DNA of 64,000 bases, taken from assembly GCA_034231615.1 (NCBI GenBank), contig CM067322.1, forward strand, positions 62,573,032 through 62,637,031, given 5' to 3'. Within the stretch, counting starts at the first letter, position 1. Each line of letters opens with the position of its first letter. A program made the translations under genes and the position numbers. Source of the stretch: Meghimatium bilineatum. Taxonomy: Eukaryota; Mollusca; Gastropoda; Stylommatophora; Philomycidae. The notes under the pieces were generated by a model that saw only the letters and a program-made list of their open reading frames with translations, had not been told where the DNA came from and searched no databases. Shown here piece after piece: positions 11,029-22,400 of the stretch.

Positions 11029-11411
11029 CTGTGAAAATAACAATAAGGAAGACAAAATAACACTTTCAGTTTTGCTACCAAGTCCAGAACCAGGAAAAGA
11101 TCTTCATAATTCACAATTTCACCTATTTTATTTTAGTTATTTTGCTTAATGTTTTTCCTTTGACTTTAAAAACCACAAATAGAGACATGTCTAAACTAGA
11201 CAATGTAAAAGAATTTTAAATACATATAAAACTACAGATGCATAAACTTCAAACATCTAAATTTAAAATAGAAGGAGTAATATCAGACTTTAACTTACTA
11301 AAAGTAGGTAATATGGCAGTAACCTGCTGATGGGGATGAAGATAACTCTTCATGAACTAAGCCACAGCAATTGTTAGGTGGGGTGGCAGTTCCCTTCCTT
11401 GCTGTCTTTAC

Positions 11412-11503
11412 CTCATCTAACTCATGCAACAGGTACTCATTTACATCTGAGTTGACTGAAGGAGTGGTCATGTCAAGATAGAAATCAAACACTGATGTTT
11501 TTT
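11412..11503 (-). CDS. Possible short neurexin stalk exon (uncertain)
   Basis: An open stretch encodes SVFDFYLDMTTPSVNSD and NEYLLHELDE and stops at a good donor (GATGAG|gtaaag) in phase 0, which suits the next exon at 11028. The upstream boundary is weak: the three possible acceptors (11503 used here) all require an incoming phase of 1, and none has a strong pyrimidine tract. The 33.5k exon ends in phase 0, so this exon needs another partner. The frame remains open past the donor to a stop at about 11298. Treat as a candidate only. Confidence 0.3.
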
Positions 11504-11519
11504 CTACCCGGATAACTTA

Positions 11520-13310
11520 CTAGCAGCTTGTAAAATGGTGACACTAAAATATAATCTAAATATTCATCAACTTCAATATGTGCAAATAATTGTATATATT
11601 TATGCATAATTTAGCATTATACCTGCTACATTCAGACTCAGTTATTAGTTATATTAATTAATGAGTACTACTAGTTATTTAAAGTTATGTCATGAAATTC
11701 ATATTTATTAACTCATAACAGATTTTTAGCACATACATAAAATATTCTGGTTCTATTGAATTGTCAGTACTGACTTGTGGTAGTTATCTTTAGTAAGGTA
11801 CTATTTATACAAATACTGACATAGTTTTAGGTAAAAATAAAGAATTATATGGGTATTTTGTATTGAAATAAACAATGATTCTTCTGGAAATTGACAGTTA
11901 TGTGAAATAATGTATGCGAAGTTAAGTGTAGGTACAATTATTTTTCTGTTTAGTAATTGCAAAAAACTATGATTTTCATATTATAAACACACAATACAAT
12001 AAGTAAACATCAGAAATAGCAGATATACCAAAATATCATGGAAAAACATCAGTTCATAATAATTTTCAGGGGAAAACAGAATCACTAACTTTAACAACTA
12101 AAAAATAATAAATCTTGGAAAAATTTTGATTACTGTTCCCTATTTATTGAACACTGGACATGCCAAAATCTGTTTATATAGGCAATGCCATGCAAAAAAT
12201 AAAAATATAATTTCATAAACTGTTAATGAATCTATAAATTTGTAATATTTAACAAGCACAGAAAACTCACTACTTTAATAAATAAAAATACAAAACTAAG
12301 GACACATAGATCAGAGCAATCCAAATGATTTCAAATGAATAATTAAAACGTCATAAGTAATGTCAGACACAATAATTTTTACACATTTCTTACAAGATTA
12401 AAATTATATCAACACATTTGAATGGACCATAAAATCTGACAGCAGAAAAAATCTTAAAACAATGTAAGCACACACAGTCAACACAGAAGATGTTAAGCTA
12501 ATATAGCTTCAAATATCAAAATAATACTGTGGGCATAATTATATCATTATAGTTTGTTTATTAAAAAATTGGTTGTAATTAACTTGGTGTTCTATAAACA
12601 AAACAAATGGTTGAACTGGTTTCTTTAAGTTACATGTTTACAGTAAAATATTTAATATAATACAGATATGAGCTCACTGCATAGGTTTACTGCTACAATG
12701 TCTCACTAATTTTTGTTTACTTAGTGAATTATACAAAAATGAATTACAATAAATTACAACTGCTTACTGAAACTAAATATTCATTCCTAAAATTTCTCCA
12801 GCAACATGGAATCCTGTACTGTATTCACTTCTGTTCAAATAGATGTAACAAATAAAAGGAACATAACAGTTGACAGTGTGATACAAACCAACATATGTTA
12901 CAATCTTATATGTATGAATTTATATGGCATAAAAGTATTATATGTACAGAATTAGGCATTTTTAATTCAATACTTGATATAGCAAAATGTTAGGTACTGA
13001 CATAATTAATAACATTCTACACAACAAAGTCATAACTATATGAACTGGTGTAGTTTTAAAAAAAACAAACCAATCCGACATAAATATAAATTCGACAAAA
13101 ATAATGTATTTTTATATTCACAATTTTAGCAGTTATTTCCCATTAAAGTCAGATGTTTTTCAATAGATCCTTGAAATATTCAAGATGATAACATGATGTG
13201 TGTGATATTCCACATTAAAATTTGTAAATGCAATTTGTTTCTAAAACATTGTGTAAATAAAAAGATTTTGCACATTTTACAAGATATATCTTTATTTTTT
13301 AGTTTTACTT
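11520..13310. other. Very AT-rich intron, nothing recognised
   Basis: About 1.8 kb without frames over 80 codons, without recognisable repeats and with many A or T runs. It looks like unique or fully decayed intron. Confidence 0.5.
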
Positions 13311-13316
13311 TAATTA

Positions 13317-14834
13317 TACTGTTAAAAAAGAAATGCAAAATTATTGTAGTATTAATGGAAAACAAATTTCAAACACACACCAAAATTTTATTTTATAGAA
13401 TTAGTGTTTCAACCTTGGCATGAAAAGCCTTTCAGACTTTATCAATGAAATAATGTTCATTAGATTTGGTTTGGACTTTTATTCTTTGGGACTGAGGCCT
13501 CCAATTAAGTAAGCTGTATGGCCTCCTCTGGTCTTTATCAGAGAATGACATCTCCATGACACATCAAAGTAGCCATTGGATCTGTTGTTGTGGAATTGCT
13601 GCCCACACTTCCCGCAATGCAAGAGACAACTGTCAAGAGATTGGCTGGAGTCATGTCTAGTGGTGGAGTCATTTGTCAAGTTCATCCCATAAGTGTTCTA
13701 TGGGGTTCATGTATGATGAGATGGCTGGCCACGGAATGATCTGAACATTGTTGTCAGCGAGGAACTGGGTGGTGAGTTGTGCCACATGCATTATTATTTT
13801 CAGTAATATCCTGCTGAAAAATTGACCCCCGTGCAGCCAAAATTGGAAGGACACAAAGGCGAACAATTTCAGCGATGTATCATTCGGCATCCTTAAATTT
13901 ACACCACGTCACTTCTTCCCATGAAGTTGATTCCCTCCACATCTACACCTTCATCACCACGTGGAGAAGCTTCATCAATGCTCTTCGGGGCTCTATGCCC
14001 AGGCTCGTGGACTCTGATGTAAACTCTTCTCTGTCTATCATGTTGCTGGAGGTCAAAAAATGATTAATGACTAAATCAAATCCATCTCCAGTCATTCTCA
14101 ATGGTTCATTGATGATTCTTGTTCACCCACTGCAGTCGGTTCTGGTGATGCCGGTCCATGAGAACAGGACCACTGTAGGGTCTTCTAGCTAAAGACCAGT
14201 GTTGTGAAGCCAGTTCTTGACAGTTTGATCTGAAGTTCGATGAGCTGCTGGCATTGACTAGACTGTGGAGGACAGATGCAAGTCAATTCCTGAGGTGATA
14301 TAGCCATATGAATCGGTCATTGGCAGGAGTTGTGACTCAAGGTCTTCCACTATGCAGATGGTCTACCACTGAGTCAATTTGTTGAAATCACCTCCAAAGA
14401 CCACTAATGGTGCTTCTAACCACATAAAATTGTCTGGCCACTACACTTTGTAATTGTCCAGTCTGTAAGCATCCAATGATGATGTATTATTGTTCTGCAG
14501 TTAGATGAGTCATAATAGCACATTTAATTTTAAATTCAGTTTATTAGAGGACCGTCAATCTTTTATAGGCATTTAATAATATAGTCAGAAAGTTTTGTGT
14601 TCAGTAAGTTTCATGGGGGATTCTCATGAACCTGTCACGTTATTGAGAAAAATATTGTTTTGGCGTTAACATCTTTCATGATCTCACGGACTACAATTGT
14701 GAGTACAATTGAGGTAACCATGAGAAGTTAATGACCAGGTGGACACAGTCAATAGGTTGAATTATGTCCAATCAACAAATATTTTTTATAAATGTAACTC
14801 TAAAAAAGGTTGCATTTCTTTTTTTTGAACAGTA
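13317..14834 (-). mobile_element. Tc1-like DNA transposon with both terminal repeats
   Basis: 1518 bp. The ends match as inverted repeats (TACTGTT..AAAAA..GAAATGCAA on both) and are flanked by TA at 13315-13316 and 14835-14836, the Tc1/mariner target. Minus-strand frames give the transposase in order: VVARQFYVVRSTISGLW (helix-turn-helix), HSGRP..TTPANDRFIWL, RSNGYFDVSWRCHSLI, and FLADNNVQIIPWPAISSYMN followed by PIEHLWDELD. The catalytic-core SPDLNP has become SSYMNP, and frames are broken by several stops and shifts, so it is inactive. Confidence 0.9.
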
Positions 14835-14839
14835 TATTT

Positions 14840-15360
14840 TTCTAAAATGAAATATTCAGTATTGATATCACTTTAGTTTATTTCTGCATTAATATTTTTT
14901 GGGTAAAAATATACTCCTTTCCATCCCAAAAACACACTATAGAGAAAATGATAGCATGTCCATAGAAACATTAATATACAACTTTTCCAAATTTCATTTA
15001 CATTTTATGCGTAGCTGAGCCTAATACATTTGAAATATTAAGTAATGATATTTTTTATCATGGTAAACCTTAAATGATATTGGCCTTATAGAGGGTTAAT
15101 ATAATAACAGTGTTTGTGTTGAAAGAAATATAAATATCATATTGTTGAACATGTTATCGCACAACCAAGATTTTATATGGAAATCACTTTTTATCACTTC
15201 TACACTTATGGAATAATATTGTATGAAATAAAAAAATTGTACAAAAAGATGAAACATTGTCTATGAGAAAAAAAAAACGTGTACTGCAACACTGATCAGT
15301 ATTAGGAAAATTTAGAACAAAACTGAAGAAACTAAAGAAAACTGTGATTCTTCTCAGAAA
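14840..15360. other. Intron sequence, nothing recognised
   Basis: AT-rich, no frames of note, no repeat family recognised. Confidence 0.4.
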
Positions 15361-15399
15361 ATTTTAAGAACTGTAAATCATGGTTACTCTCAGGATTGT

Positions 15400-15570
15400 G
15401 GGAGATTGGAACAGACCAGAAAGAGAGCTTTAACAGATATACAAGGGGACTGATAAATCAACACTGAACTAGAACTATGAATTGCTACACTGATGGATTT
15501 ACTGAGGCAGGAATTGGAGCATCTATGAACTTTTTTGGTGTGGTCTGATGATAATCCGTACTCATAACAT
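15400..15570 (+). mobile_element. Jockey-type LINE 3' end, decayed
   Basis: TLMDLLRQELEHL resembles the tail at 40780 (ILMDLLRQDLSTY) and 10160. Both are followed by a run of GATGATAA then CTCATGACA. Confidence 0.45.
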
Positions 15571-16337
15571 GACAAAATATGATGGTAACATACAAGAAAC
15601 AAAAATTCAGTCCAATGATGAGAAGCCATAAAAAATAAGAGCACATGAAAATAGTATGGCACCAGTTCTAGAAAATATAGATTTCTGTGGAAAAAAATTA
15701 GAGTTCTGAAAAAGGTGAGTGTAATAACAAAGGCTTAGGCCTATATTAAATGTTATCAATAACAATGTATGCAATCAAAGAATCTAGTAAAATATATATT
15801 TATATTCCCACCAAAGAAACCAGGATCAGTGGAGCATGAAGACCACTGTACAATTAGTTTTATTAGTAACATAACCAAAATATTGATAAAAATATCCATG
15901 AATAGAATAAAAAAGTAGAAATAGCATGGACATAAGTGTAAAAATGAGGCAAAAAAAGTGAAGAAATCTTATTTTATTGTACCCCATATTTACTCTATCT
16001 CAACAAAAGCAACTTTTCACCCACTGGGATTATTACTCAGTAAGAGCACATAACTTCATAGCTCAAGCAATATTCCATAAGGACCCAAGAAACATGCACT
16101 TGTTAATAAAATGTTGTGGCCTGATTTCAAATCCTTAATCTTATGAACATAAAACAAATGTTATGATCACTACTCCATTGAGAACCTTTATAAATGAAGA
16201 ACAATATGGGCTTATTGAAGGCAATGGCACAATTAATGCATAGGCCTAAAAAATGGAAATGGAAACAGCAAGATGTAGAGGAAGACAAATAAGAAGGTGG
16301 ATTGAAGAAGTTACCAACATTCTGAGATGACACTATA

Positions 16338-16922
16338 CAGTGGAATCCCATTAAAACAATTGGTCTGGACAGACAAAATATGTAGCCTATGTAATAGCAG
16401 AAATTTGCTATAAGCAGTATAAATAATATAGAATAAATATCATCATCATCAGGTGCCATGCTGGCTGGCTTAGGTGGTCATGGCTCTCTACAGCTCTCTA
16501 TCTCCAACATTATGTATCAAGAACATTGTTGTTTCCCTGTCATGCCAGGTTCTCAAACTGTCTAATATTTTCTCATGTTGTCACCCTCTGTCTCTATTGC
16601 TTTCAATCTTTTCTGTTGTGACCATGTTCTCCAAACCTCCCTGTTTCATGAAGTGGCCAAAAAATGAAGATTGTCTCTTTCTTATATTTTTGATTATTTC
16701 GTTTCACATTTGACTCTTTCAACAGCTCCATCTTAGTGTTTCTGGCAGTCCATGGTATTCTTAGCATTCTTCTGTAGAACCATATCTCTATTGCCTCTAA
16801 TTTCCCACTGTTTTCCTGTTTGTTTATTGTCCAAGACTCGCATCCTTATGTTAGTATAGGAGTTATATAGGATATTATATATTTTGAAAAATGTTGTTAT
16901 AGAATATAGAGGAATTCCACTG
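16338..16922. mobile_element. pogo/Tigger-like MITE, itself interrupted by a LINE end
   Basis: The ends are inverted (CAGTGGAATCCC and GGAATTCCACTG) with TA at 16336-16337 and 16923-16924. The paralogous LINE at 37480-37500 reads straight through this point, giving the empty site. Without the LINE insert (16436-16864 and one duplication) the MITE is about 146 bp. Confidence 0.8.
16436..16864 (-). mobile_element. RTE-like LINE 3' end inserted in the MITE
   Basis: Close relative of 60525-60935: both start on the plus strand with ATC repeats, then AGGTGCCATGC.GGCTGGC, which on the minus strand encodes ELWRAMTA...RHGT-stop. The flanks carry ATATAGRATA at 16426-16435 and 16865-16874 (one mismatch), a likely target duplication. 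5' truncated. Confidence 0.8.
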
Positions 16923-17079
16923 TATTAATGCATATAAAGCAACAAATGTGTCATTGGCTGAAAGTGATCATACGTCAATCCTGTGATACCTTACAGCAAA
17001 AGCAGAGGAAAGACAATAGATAGATATATTATGAATAATAAGAGAAAGAACATGGACCACCTCTAATTATGCTTATAGC

Positions 17080-17184
17080 ATCACAAGTTACACCAAAGTA
17101 TTGACAAAGTTGGGCATAATTAAATTATAGCATCACAGGTTACACCAAAGTATTGACAAAGTTAGGCATAATTAAATTATTACA
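17080..17184. repeat. Tandem duplication, 52-bp unit x2
   Basis: Two almost identical copies of a unit containing TTACACCAAAGTATTGACAA and GGCATAATTAAATTAT. A recent local duplication. Confidence 0.85.
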
Positions 17185-17342
17185 AAATGTTGGAGGAATT
17201 AAATATTTGACCCTACCATTTGGTATGTAAATCAATAATACTAACTGCCATGTCAAAGTGGCTTCTAGTTACATTCTCTAGCTCTTCTCTTAAATGCAGG
17301 TTGTTTACAAACTGATTCCATCCTAAATTTTGATTGTTGGTT

Positions 17343-17616
17343 CTGCCCCTGTGTTGCTGGGCTCAAGGGGGGAACAAAGAATAGCAATGCTATTTACCTT
17401 CTATGCCTGTCATGTGAAGCAACTAAGGAGGTTATGGGATGGAGTTTACTGTACCATGCCATATAGGGTCAAAGTGACCAAAAGCCATGTTGAGTCAGAT
17501 GTATCAGGTCAAAAGGGGCAGATATCAAGCAACGCTGTAAATCATGACACAATGCATTTCGTTCTCTGGACTACATCCTGCTAATCTGCAGAAATTTGAG
17601 ATTAAACACAGAAGAA
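17343..17616 (+). mobile_element. GAA-tailed SINE, family A, copy 2 with target duplications
   Basis: Flanked by an exact 11-bp duplication GATTGTTGGTT (17332-17342 and 17617-17627). The body shares with copy 1 the segments CAAAGAATAGCAA, CTAAGGAGGTTATGGGATGG, CATATAGGGTCAA and GGACTACATCCTG.TAATCTG, and it ends in AGAAGA. Confidence 0.88.
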
Positions 17617-17877
17617 GATTGTTGGTTAGTTGCTGATCCAGTGACACATGTCCTTTGATCCAACATTATTATTATTTTATCAGCTTATCTTAATAGATTA
17701 TATTTGTTTTTCTAACTTTCCAATTTTAATCTTGCCTTAATGTCACATGATCCTGTTTTCATTTCTCTATCTATCATCCATTTCCTAACAATTTTTTCTC
17801 ATTAACATCTAGTTCATCTCTGTCTCAACTATTGTATCCCCACCAAAGAGTCTAAACCTCTTCTCCTTAAATATATT

Positions 17878-18660
17878 CATTCATTTTCCTTTTGCGCTGA
17901 AGTTAGCGCATAGGGCAGAGGTCAGATCTCTCCAATTCTGTCTGTTCAAAGCTATTCTGTGTAGTTCTTGAATAGTATGAATATTGGTTGTTTTACTTTC
18001 ACTAAGTATTGTTCTTCTGAGTGTTTCTTTTGGTCTACCCCTTGCTCTTTCGCCTGTAGGTATCCATTCAAGAGATTGGTGGTGTATTCTGTTGGTGTCT
18101 GCACGTAGGACATGCCCGATGTAGGACCAACAGCGTTTTCTGATAACATCTGTGATGAAATTTTGATGTGTCTCTTCTCTGATTTTATCACTCGATTTGA
18201 ATTCACTCCAATGGGTGTTAGTTATCCTACGAAGACATTTGTTCTCGAAACTCAGTAATTTCTTTTCTGAAGATAAAGAGCTTTTCCAGCTCTCACATCC
18301 ATATGATAGCATCGGAATAACGCAGGAATTAAATAAGCGCATTTTCGTGCGTGTGCTGATTGACTTTGACTTCCAGATATTAGACAGTCTGTTAAATGCA
18401 CTTGATGCTAGGGCAATGCGAGTTGTAATTTCTGGCACGACATCACCATCAAGTGTTAATTTGCTTCCTAGATAGGAGAATTTCTGTACTTTTTCAAGTT
18501 GTTGTCCATTTAAAGTAATTTCGTCAGGTGAATTGGTGAAGTCCATAATTTTTGTTTTTGCTGAATTGATTTGGAGACCTATTTGTCCTGCAATGAGTTT
18601 TAATCTATCAGTTTTTGTTTGTGCATCTTGATGGTTTTCACTCAATAGTGCCATGCTGAA
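17878..18660 (-). mobile_element. 5'-truncated LINE with an intact ORF2 C-terminus
   Basis: About 258 codons without a stop, from DAQTKTDRLKLIAGQIGLQI through KIM, FSYLGSKLTLDGDV, VIPMLSYGCESW, VIRKRCWSYIGHVLRADTNR, then TGERARGRPKETLRRTI and the terminal NRQNWRDLT. This is the RT thumb and C-terminal domain of an RTE-type or related LINE, cut just after the YADD region. It is the best-preserved LINE frame in the window and likely one of the youngest. The frame runs on by chance through upstream TA-repeat DNA to 18918; that part is not LINE. Confidence 0.85.
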
Positions 18661-18766
18661 ATTGGATGTGCTAGGCCTACAAGGCGCATAACGGTGGCAC
18701 AACGTAATCACGCTCCCGGTGGAAATCGCACGGATATCCGTGATGGTTACAATGGAGCGAACATAA

Positions 18767-18819
<53 letters not shown>

Positions 18820-19735
18820 CAGCATCAAATATGGTGCACCTGGCAGAAACCAGTACTCTCCAGTTAAAGAAATGTGATGCTGCTCTACGTAGTTCCTGCA
18901 TAATGTTCTTGTGACCAATAATGATGCCCCCTTTTGATGGTTGTTAAATTCAAAATGTTTTCTTGGTCTTCTTGTTCTTTCTTATCTAGTACCCATTTTA
19001 ATGCTTGTAGTGGTAATCCATTATCATTTATTCTAAGTACATGTTTATATAAGTCCACAATTTTGTTATATTGTAGAAATATTGCTGTTTGCTCTCTCTT
19101 CTTATTTTCTCCTATGAATTGAATTATTTAGCCAATTTTAAAATGAATTTAATTTATTTTCATTGTTATTTTTGTTATTATGTCATTGTTTTTAAAAACT
19201 TTTAATAACTATAATTAACACATTCAAAATCAAATAAATAACAATCATATGAAAATTTCAATACAAACAATCATATTCAATATTGGTTTTTGCTGACAGC
19301 AAATTAAAAACTATATACACAAAAGAAGATGACCACAACACCCAACTGATAACTTGAATGTCAGTTGCAACTACTAAAAAAATGAACAGGAGAGGCCAGT
19401 GCCATGCAAATGTATGCCTAGTTCAGCAATATTCATGCTATAGCCTTACATTTCCCATAATACTTATACAAGTGTGAGTACATCATGAATAATGCATATA
19501 CATCGAGCTGAGACTTAATTATTGCTGATTTTTTTCAACTGGTTAAAACAAACACATAAACAATGGATCACATTAGCTGGTAATATTATAACAATTATAA
19601 ACATGAGATACAAGCATATCAACTCAAGTGTATCTACACATTACTCAAAATAGAATACTGCCCTCACAAATTATGAAACACTGCATTAGACACACAAAGA
19701 AGGAAGACTGAACCACTATTCATGACAAGCTAATG
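18660..19735. repeat. TA microsatellite and unassigned intron
   Basis: TA dinucleotides fill 18772-18817. The flanks at 18660-18770 and 18820-18930 are less AT-rich than the surroundings (CGCTCCCGG, GCACCTGGCAG) and may be repeat-derived, but the family is not recognised. 18950-19050 is a LINE relic like that at 3600. The rest holds nothing I recognise. Confidence 0.5.
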
Positions 19736-19738
19736 TCC

Positions 19739-20150
19739 AGAAAAGGAAATGAAAGTAAATTAGCACAATTTATCATACTAGAAAGGAACTGAAAGTAAAT
19801 CAGCACAATTTTTTACACTAGATAGTAAATAAAGTAAATTAACACAATTTGTGTTACATTAAAAAGAAGTTGAAAATAAATCATCCCATTTTGTCACACT
19901 AGAAAGGAACTGAAAATAAATAATCACATCTTGTCACACAAGAAAGGATCTGAAAGTAAATCAGCACAATTTGTCACAATAGAAAGGAACTGAACATAAA
20001 TCAACACATTTTATCACACTAGAAAGGAACTTAAAATAAATCAGCACAATTTGTTACACTAGAAAGGATCTGAAAGTAAATCAGCACAATTTGGCACACT
20101 AGAAAGGAAATCAAAATAAATCAGCACAATCTGTCACACTATAAAGAAAG
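19739..20150. repeat. 40-bp minisatellite, about 10 units
   Basis: Each unit reads like AGAAAGGAACTGAAAATAAA, then TCAGCACAATTTGTCACACT, with 5-25% divergence. The array ends right at the stop codon of the large acidic neurexin exon, where its donor site would have to act. Confidence 0.92.
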
Positions 20151-21302
20151 TTAGGCTATAAAAGTTTGAAAAATCCATGCGAAAAGTACCGATTGAAAAT
20201 GTTCCCACTCCAAATCCCTGAAGATGCTAGTTGTTGAATCTGACAACCCATGGGTGAAATGTGTTACTGCAAAGTATGGTCGAGATGTAGATGTCGTTGG
20301 CTCATTTTGATACTGTCTGGTGTGTCCATACGGTGACCATCTTGTAGTGTTTTTTGTAGCAAGCTTGTCTATATCTGTCACTGGAGAACCACTTCCTTCT
20401 CTGGTATCTTCATTCTTGCTGAAGTCTTCCTCCTCAGCATTGTCATCATCACTAGCATTGTCTTTGTTGCCCTGTTCTTCTCTAAGAGTTTTCATAACCT
20501 CACTCAATTTTTCAATTGCCTTCTGCATTTCATTAAAATTTTCTACATTAAAATTTTCAGCCTTAGCATTATCAACTTTACTTTCTTTCTGTTCTTCTAG
20601 AGGGCCATGATCATAATCTGGATCAGAAACACCAAAGACACTGTAATCCTCAGTACTGTCATAGTCCTGCTTCCAGTCAATCGTAACGGGCAGATTTTCT
20701 TTTGGGAAAACATTACTAATTTCTTCTTTATTTGATTTCAGCAGAGTTGTCTTCATTGGTCCTGAGTATTCACATTGCGGTTTTAGTGTCGTTGTTGTTG
20801 GTGGTTTCAGTTCTTTCTCATACTCATCATAATCATAGTCAACATTGTTCTCATAATCCTTGGACTCATCAATTTCAAGATCATTATCATTAATTGTGTG
20901 GTTGTTCACATTACGTGTCTCCTGGTGTCTACTCGTGTATATTTTTTTATCTTCTGACCAAATCTGCTTGATATGGTTATTCATAAACGGTTTGTTATAT
21001 GACTGTTCATCCTCATCTTCATCAGATGGTAAGACATTTTCAGCATTCGCTGGCTTCATTACTGTCTCATATCTGTTACTCTTGGGATTCAGTACCACAT
21101 ACCGTCTCCATTCTTCAGGAACTAATTGATTTCTCTGCCTGACTTTGGCCCTGTTATTATTGCTTCTCTTTGGTCTTGCAATAGTCTCATTGTTGAGACT
21201 AATACTTCCAACAGGTGAAACACTTCTGTGTTGCACAACTTGTCGATCATCTCTGATTACATTACTGTCAGGGACTGTCTTCATTCTGTTCCTTATAGGC
21301 AT
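20151..21302 (-). CDS. Nrx-1: Large acidic exon, probable optional neurexin stalk exon
   Basis: An open frame of 383 codons. It starts right after a plausible acceptor (tttgtttcaaag) in phase 0, so the first ATG may be an internal Met. Candidate phase-0 donors near the 3' end lie at GCA|gtaaca (within the final 45 codons) and TCG|gtactt (about 10 codons from the stop). The product is hydrophilic and strongly acidic: a basic N-terminal patch (RPKRSNNNRAKVRQRN), Asp/Glu clusters (DEDEDE, YDYDEYE), a PPTTTT run, a possible coiled coil (NEMQKAIEKLSEVMKTL), a GSGS motif in acidic context and five or so N-glycosylation sequons. No membrane segment or signal peptide is visible and there is one Cys. 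It sits between the LG6 linker exon and the conserved stalk exon. It could instead be a terminal exon of a short isoform or an independent gene; I do not recognise a domain. Confidence 0.6.
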   Translation of the reverse strand: MPIRNRMKTVPDSNVIRDDRQVVQHRSVSPVGSISLNNETIARPKRSNNNRAKVRQRNQLVPEEWRRYVVLNPKSNRYETVMKPANAENVLPSDEDEDEQSYNKPFMNNHIKQIWSEDKKIYTSRHQETRNVNNHTINDNDLEIDESKDYENNVDYDYDEYEKELKPPTTTTLKPQCEYSGPMKTTLLKSNKEEISNVFPKENLPVTIDWKQDYDSTEDYSVFGVSDPDYDHGPLEEQKESKVDNAKAENFNVENFNEMQKAIEKLSEVMKTLREEQGNKDNASDDDNAEEEDFSKNEDTREGSGSPVTDIDKLATKNTTRWSPYGHTRQYQNEPTTSTSRPYFAVTHFTHGLSDSTTSIFRDLEWEHFQSVLFAWIFQTFIA

Positions 21303-22240
21303 CTTTGAAACAAAAAATGTTTAATTAAAAATTGACAAAGAGCTCAAGGCAAAATATTATACAACACACAAGACAGAATCAAAGTAACTGTGTCCCACTT
21401 AGACAATATACCAATCACATTGTGTAACAATAATCAGACATCTAATCTTTAATTATTTTGGATGCTGGACATGTAGGGAAACTCAAAGCTCCTGAATCTA
21501 CAAAATCATATCTTCTGTTTCCCATATGTTACAGGATATGCTTATCACTTATCCATAGGCTTATTGATGGCCACAACTATTTGGTACATCCATTTGTTTG
21601 GATTTTGCAAATGTTTATTAATTATTCAAATTCTTCTTTTTCTTCTGGGCATATTTAACCCATAAACCACATAATTGCTCATCATGGGACAATTTACATT
21701 ACATAAAGTACAAATGCATCACTTCACAGGATCATTTATCTTCATGAAAAATATACATGAATATATTTTGACCTGCCCACGCAAAAGATTTGGGCTAATG
21801 AGCACCAATTTTTTTCTTTGACTACCCCAGTATGTTTCAGTTATTTAATAACTAAGGTTAATGTTGAATACCTTGTCTATAAAAATCTAAGGCTTTAGAC
21901 AAAAGCATAGTGACTTTCATACTGGTAAACCTGTGTTCATTGGGTTGTCTTGTAATAAATACAACATTGTGACATTTCAATTAATTCTTCAATGTTAAAT
22001 GAAATACCAATTAGAATGAATGCTTGAACATTGCAAATATAGAGACAAACATTAGATTCAATTTTAGTAAGTCTAGAAGCAGTCACAATTTGACTTACAA
22101 TGATAAGAAGTGCTAAATTTACCTTTAATTTCAAAGAAACTGAAGGATATAGTTCTACTTATTATCTTACTTATAGAAATTGTTTGCTGAGGTCTCAAAC
22201 AGTAAAAATGCTTAGTTACTTTTGACATTGTCAGAACTCA
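21303..22240. other. Intron upstream of the large acidic exon
   Basis: A pyrimidine tract directly precedes the exon on the minus strand. Otherwise AT-rich, no repeat family recognised. Confidence 0.4.
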
Positions 22241-22244
22241 GATT

Positions 22245-22400
22245 TGGTCTTGTAATTATCCCATGATGCTGGTACACATAAAACAACGACAACACATTTT
22301 CAGTTTCTGGACTACATCCTGCTGGAAATCTAGTAGGACCATTGTCCTCTACAAAAGATATCCAGTGGGAGTTTGAGAATGAAGACTGAAGAAGATCAAG
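22245..22400 (+). mobile_element. GAA-tailed SINE, variant A2, copy 1
   Basis: Matches 23150-23312 in TCTGGACTACATCCTGCTGG, AAATCTAGTA.GACxATxGTCCT and GAGTTTGAGAATGAA-CTGAAGAAGA. Related to family A through the shared 3' part. A shorter piece of the same variant lies at about 62085-62150. Confidence 0.65.

Larger units (their letters stand above)
15780..17030 (+). mobile_element. RTE-like LINE relic, interrupted by a MITE
   Basis: The plus strand at 15790-15920 reads PKKPGSVEHEDHCTISFISN followed by ITKILIKISMNRI, an RT motif near its N-terminus (P.kk.g....d.RTISL.s...Kil..i...Ri). At 16243-16335 it reads METARCRGRQIRRWIEEVTN, and this tail resumes at 16925 with ATGCATATAAAGCAAC through ACAGCAAAAGCAG..AAGACAATAGATA. 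The uninterrupted paralogue is at 37400-37592. A MITE (16338-16922) splits it. Confidence 0.75.

Noticed and set aside
18660-18918. N-terminal part of the 345-codon minus-strand frame
   Set aside because: It reads through a TA microsatellite (IYIYIY) and unrelated DNA; only 17878-18660 resembles LINE protein.
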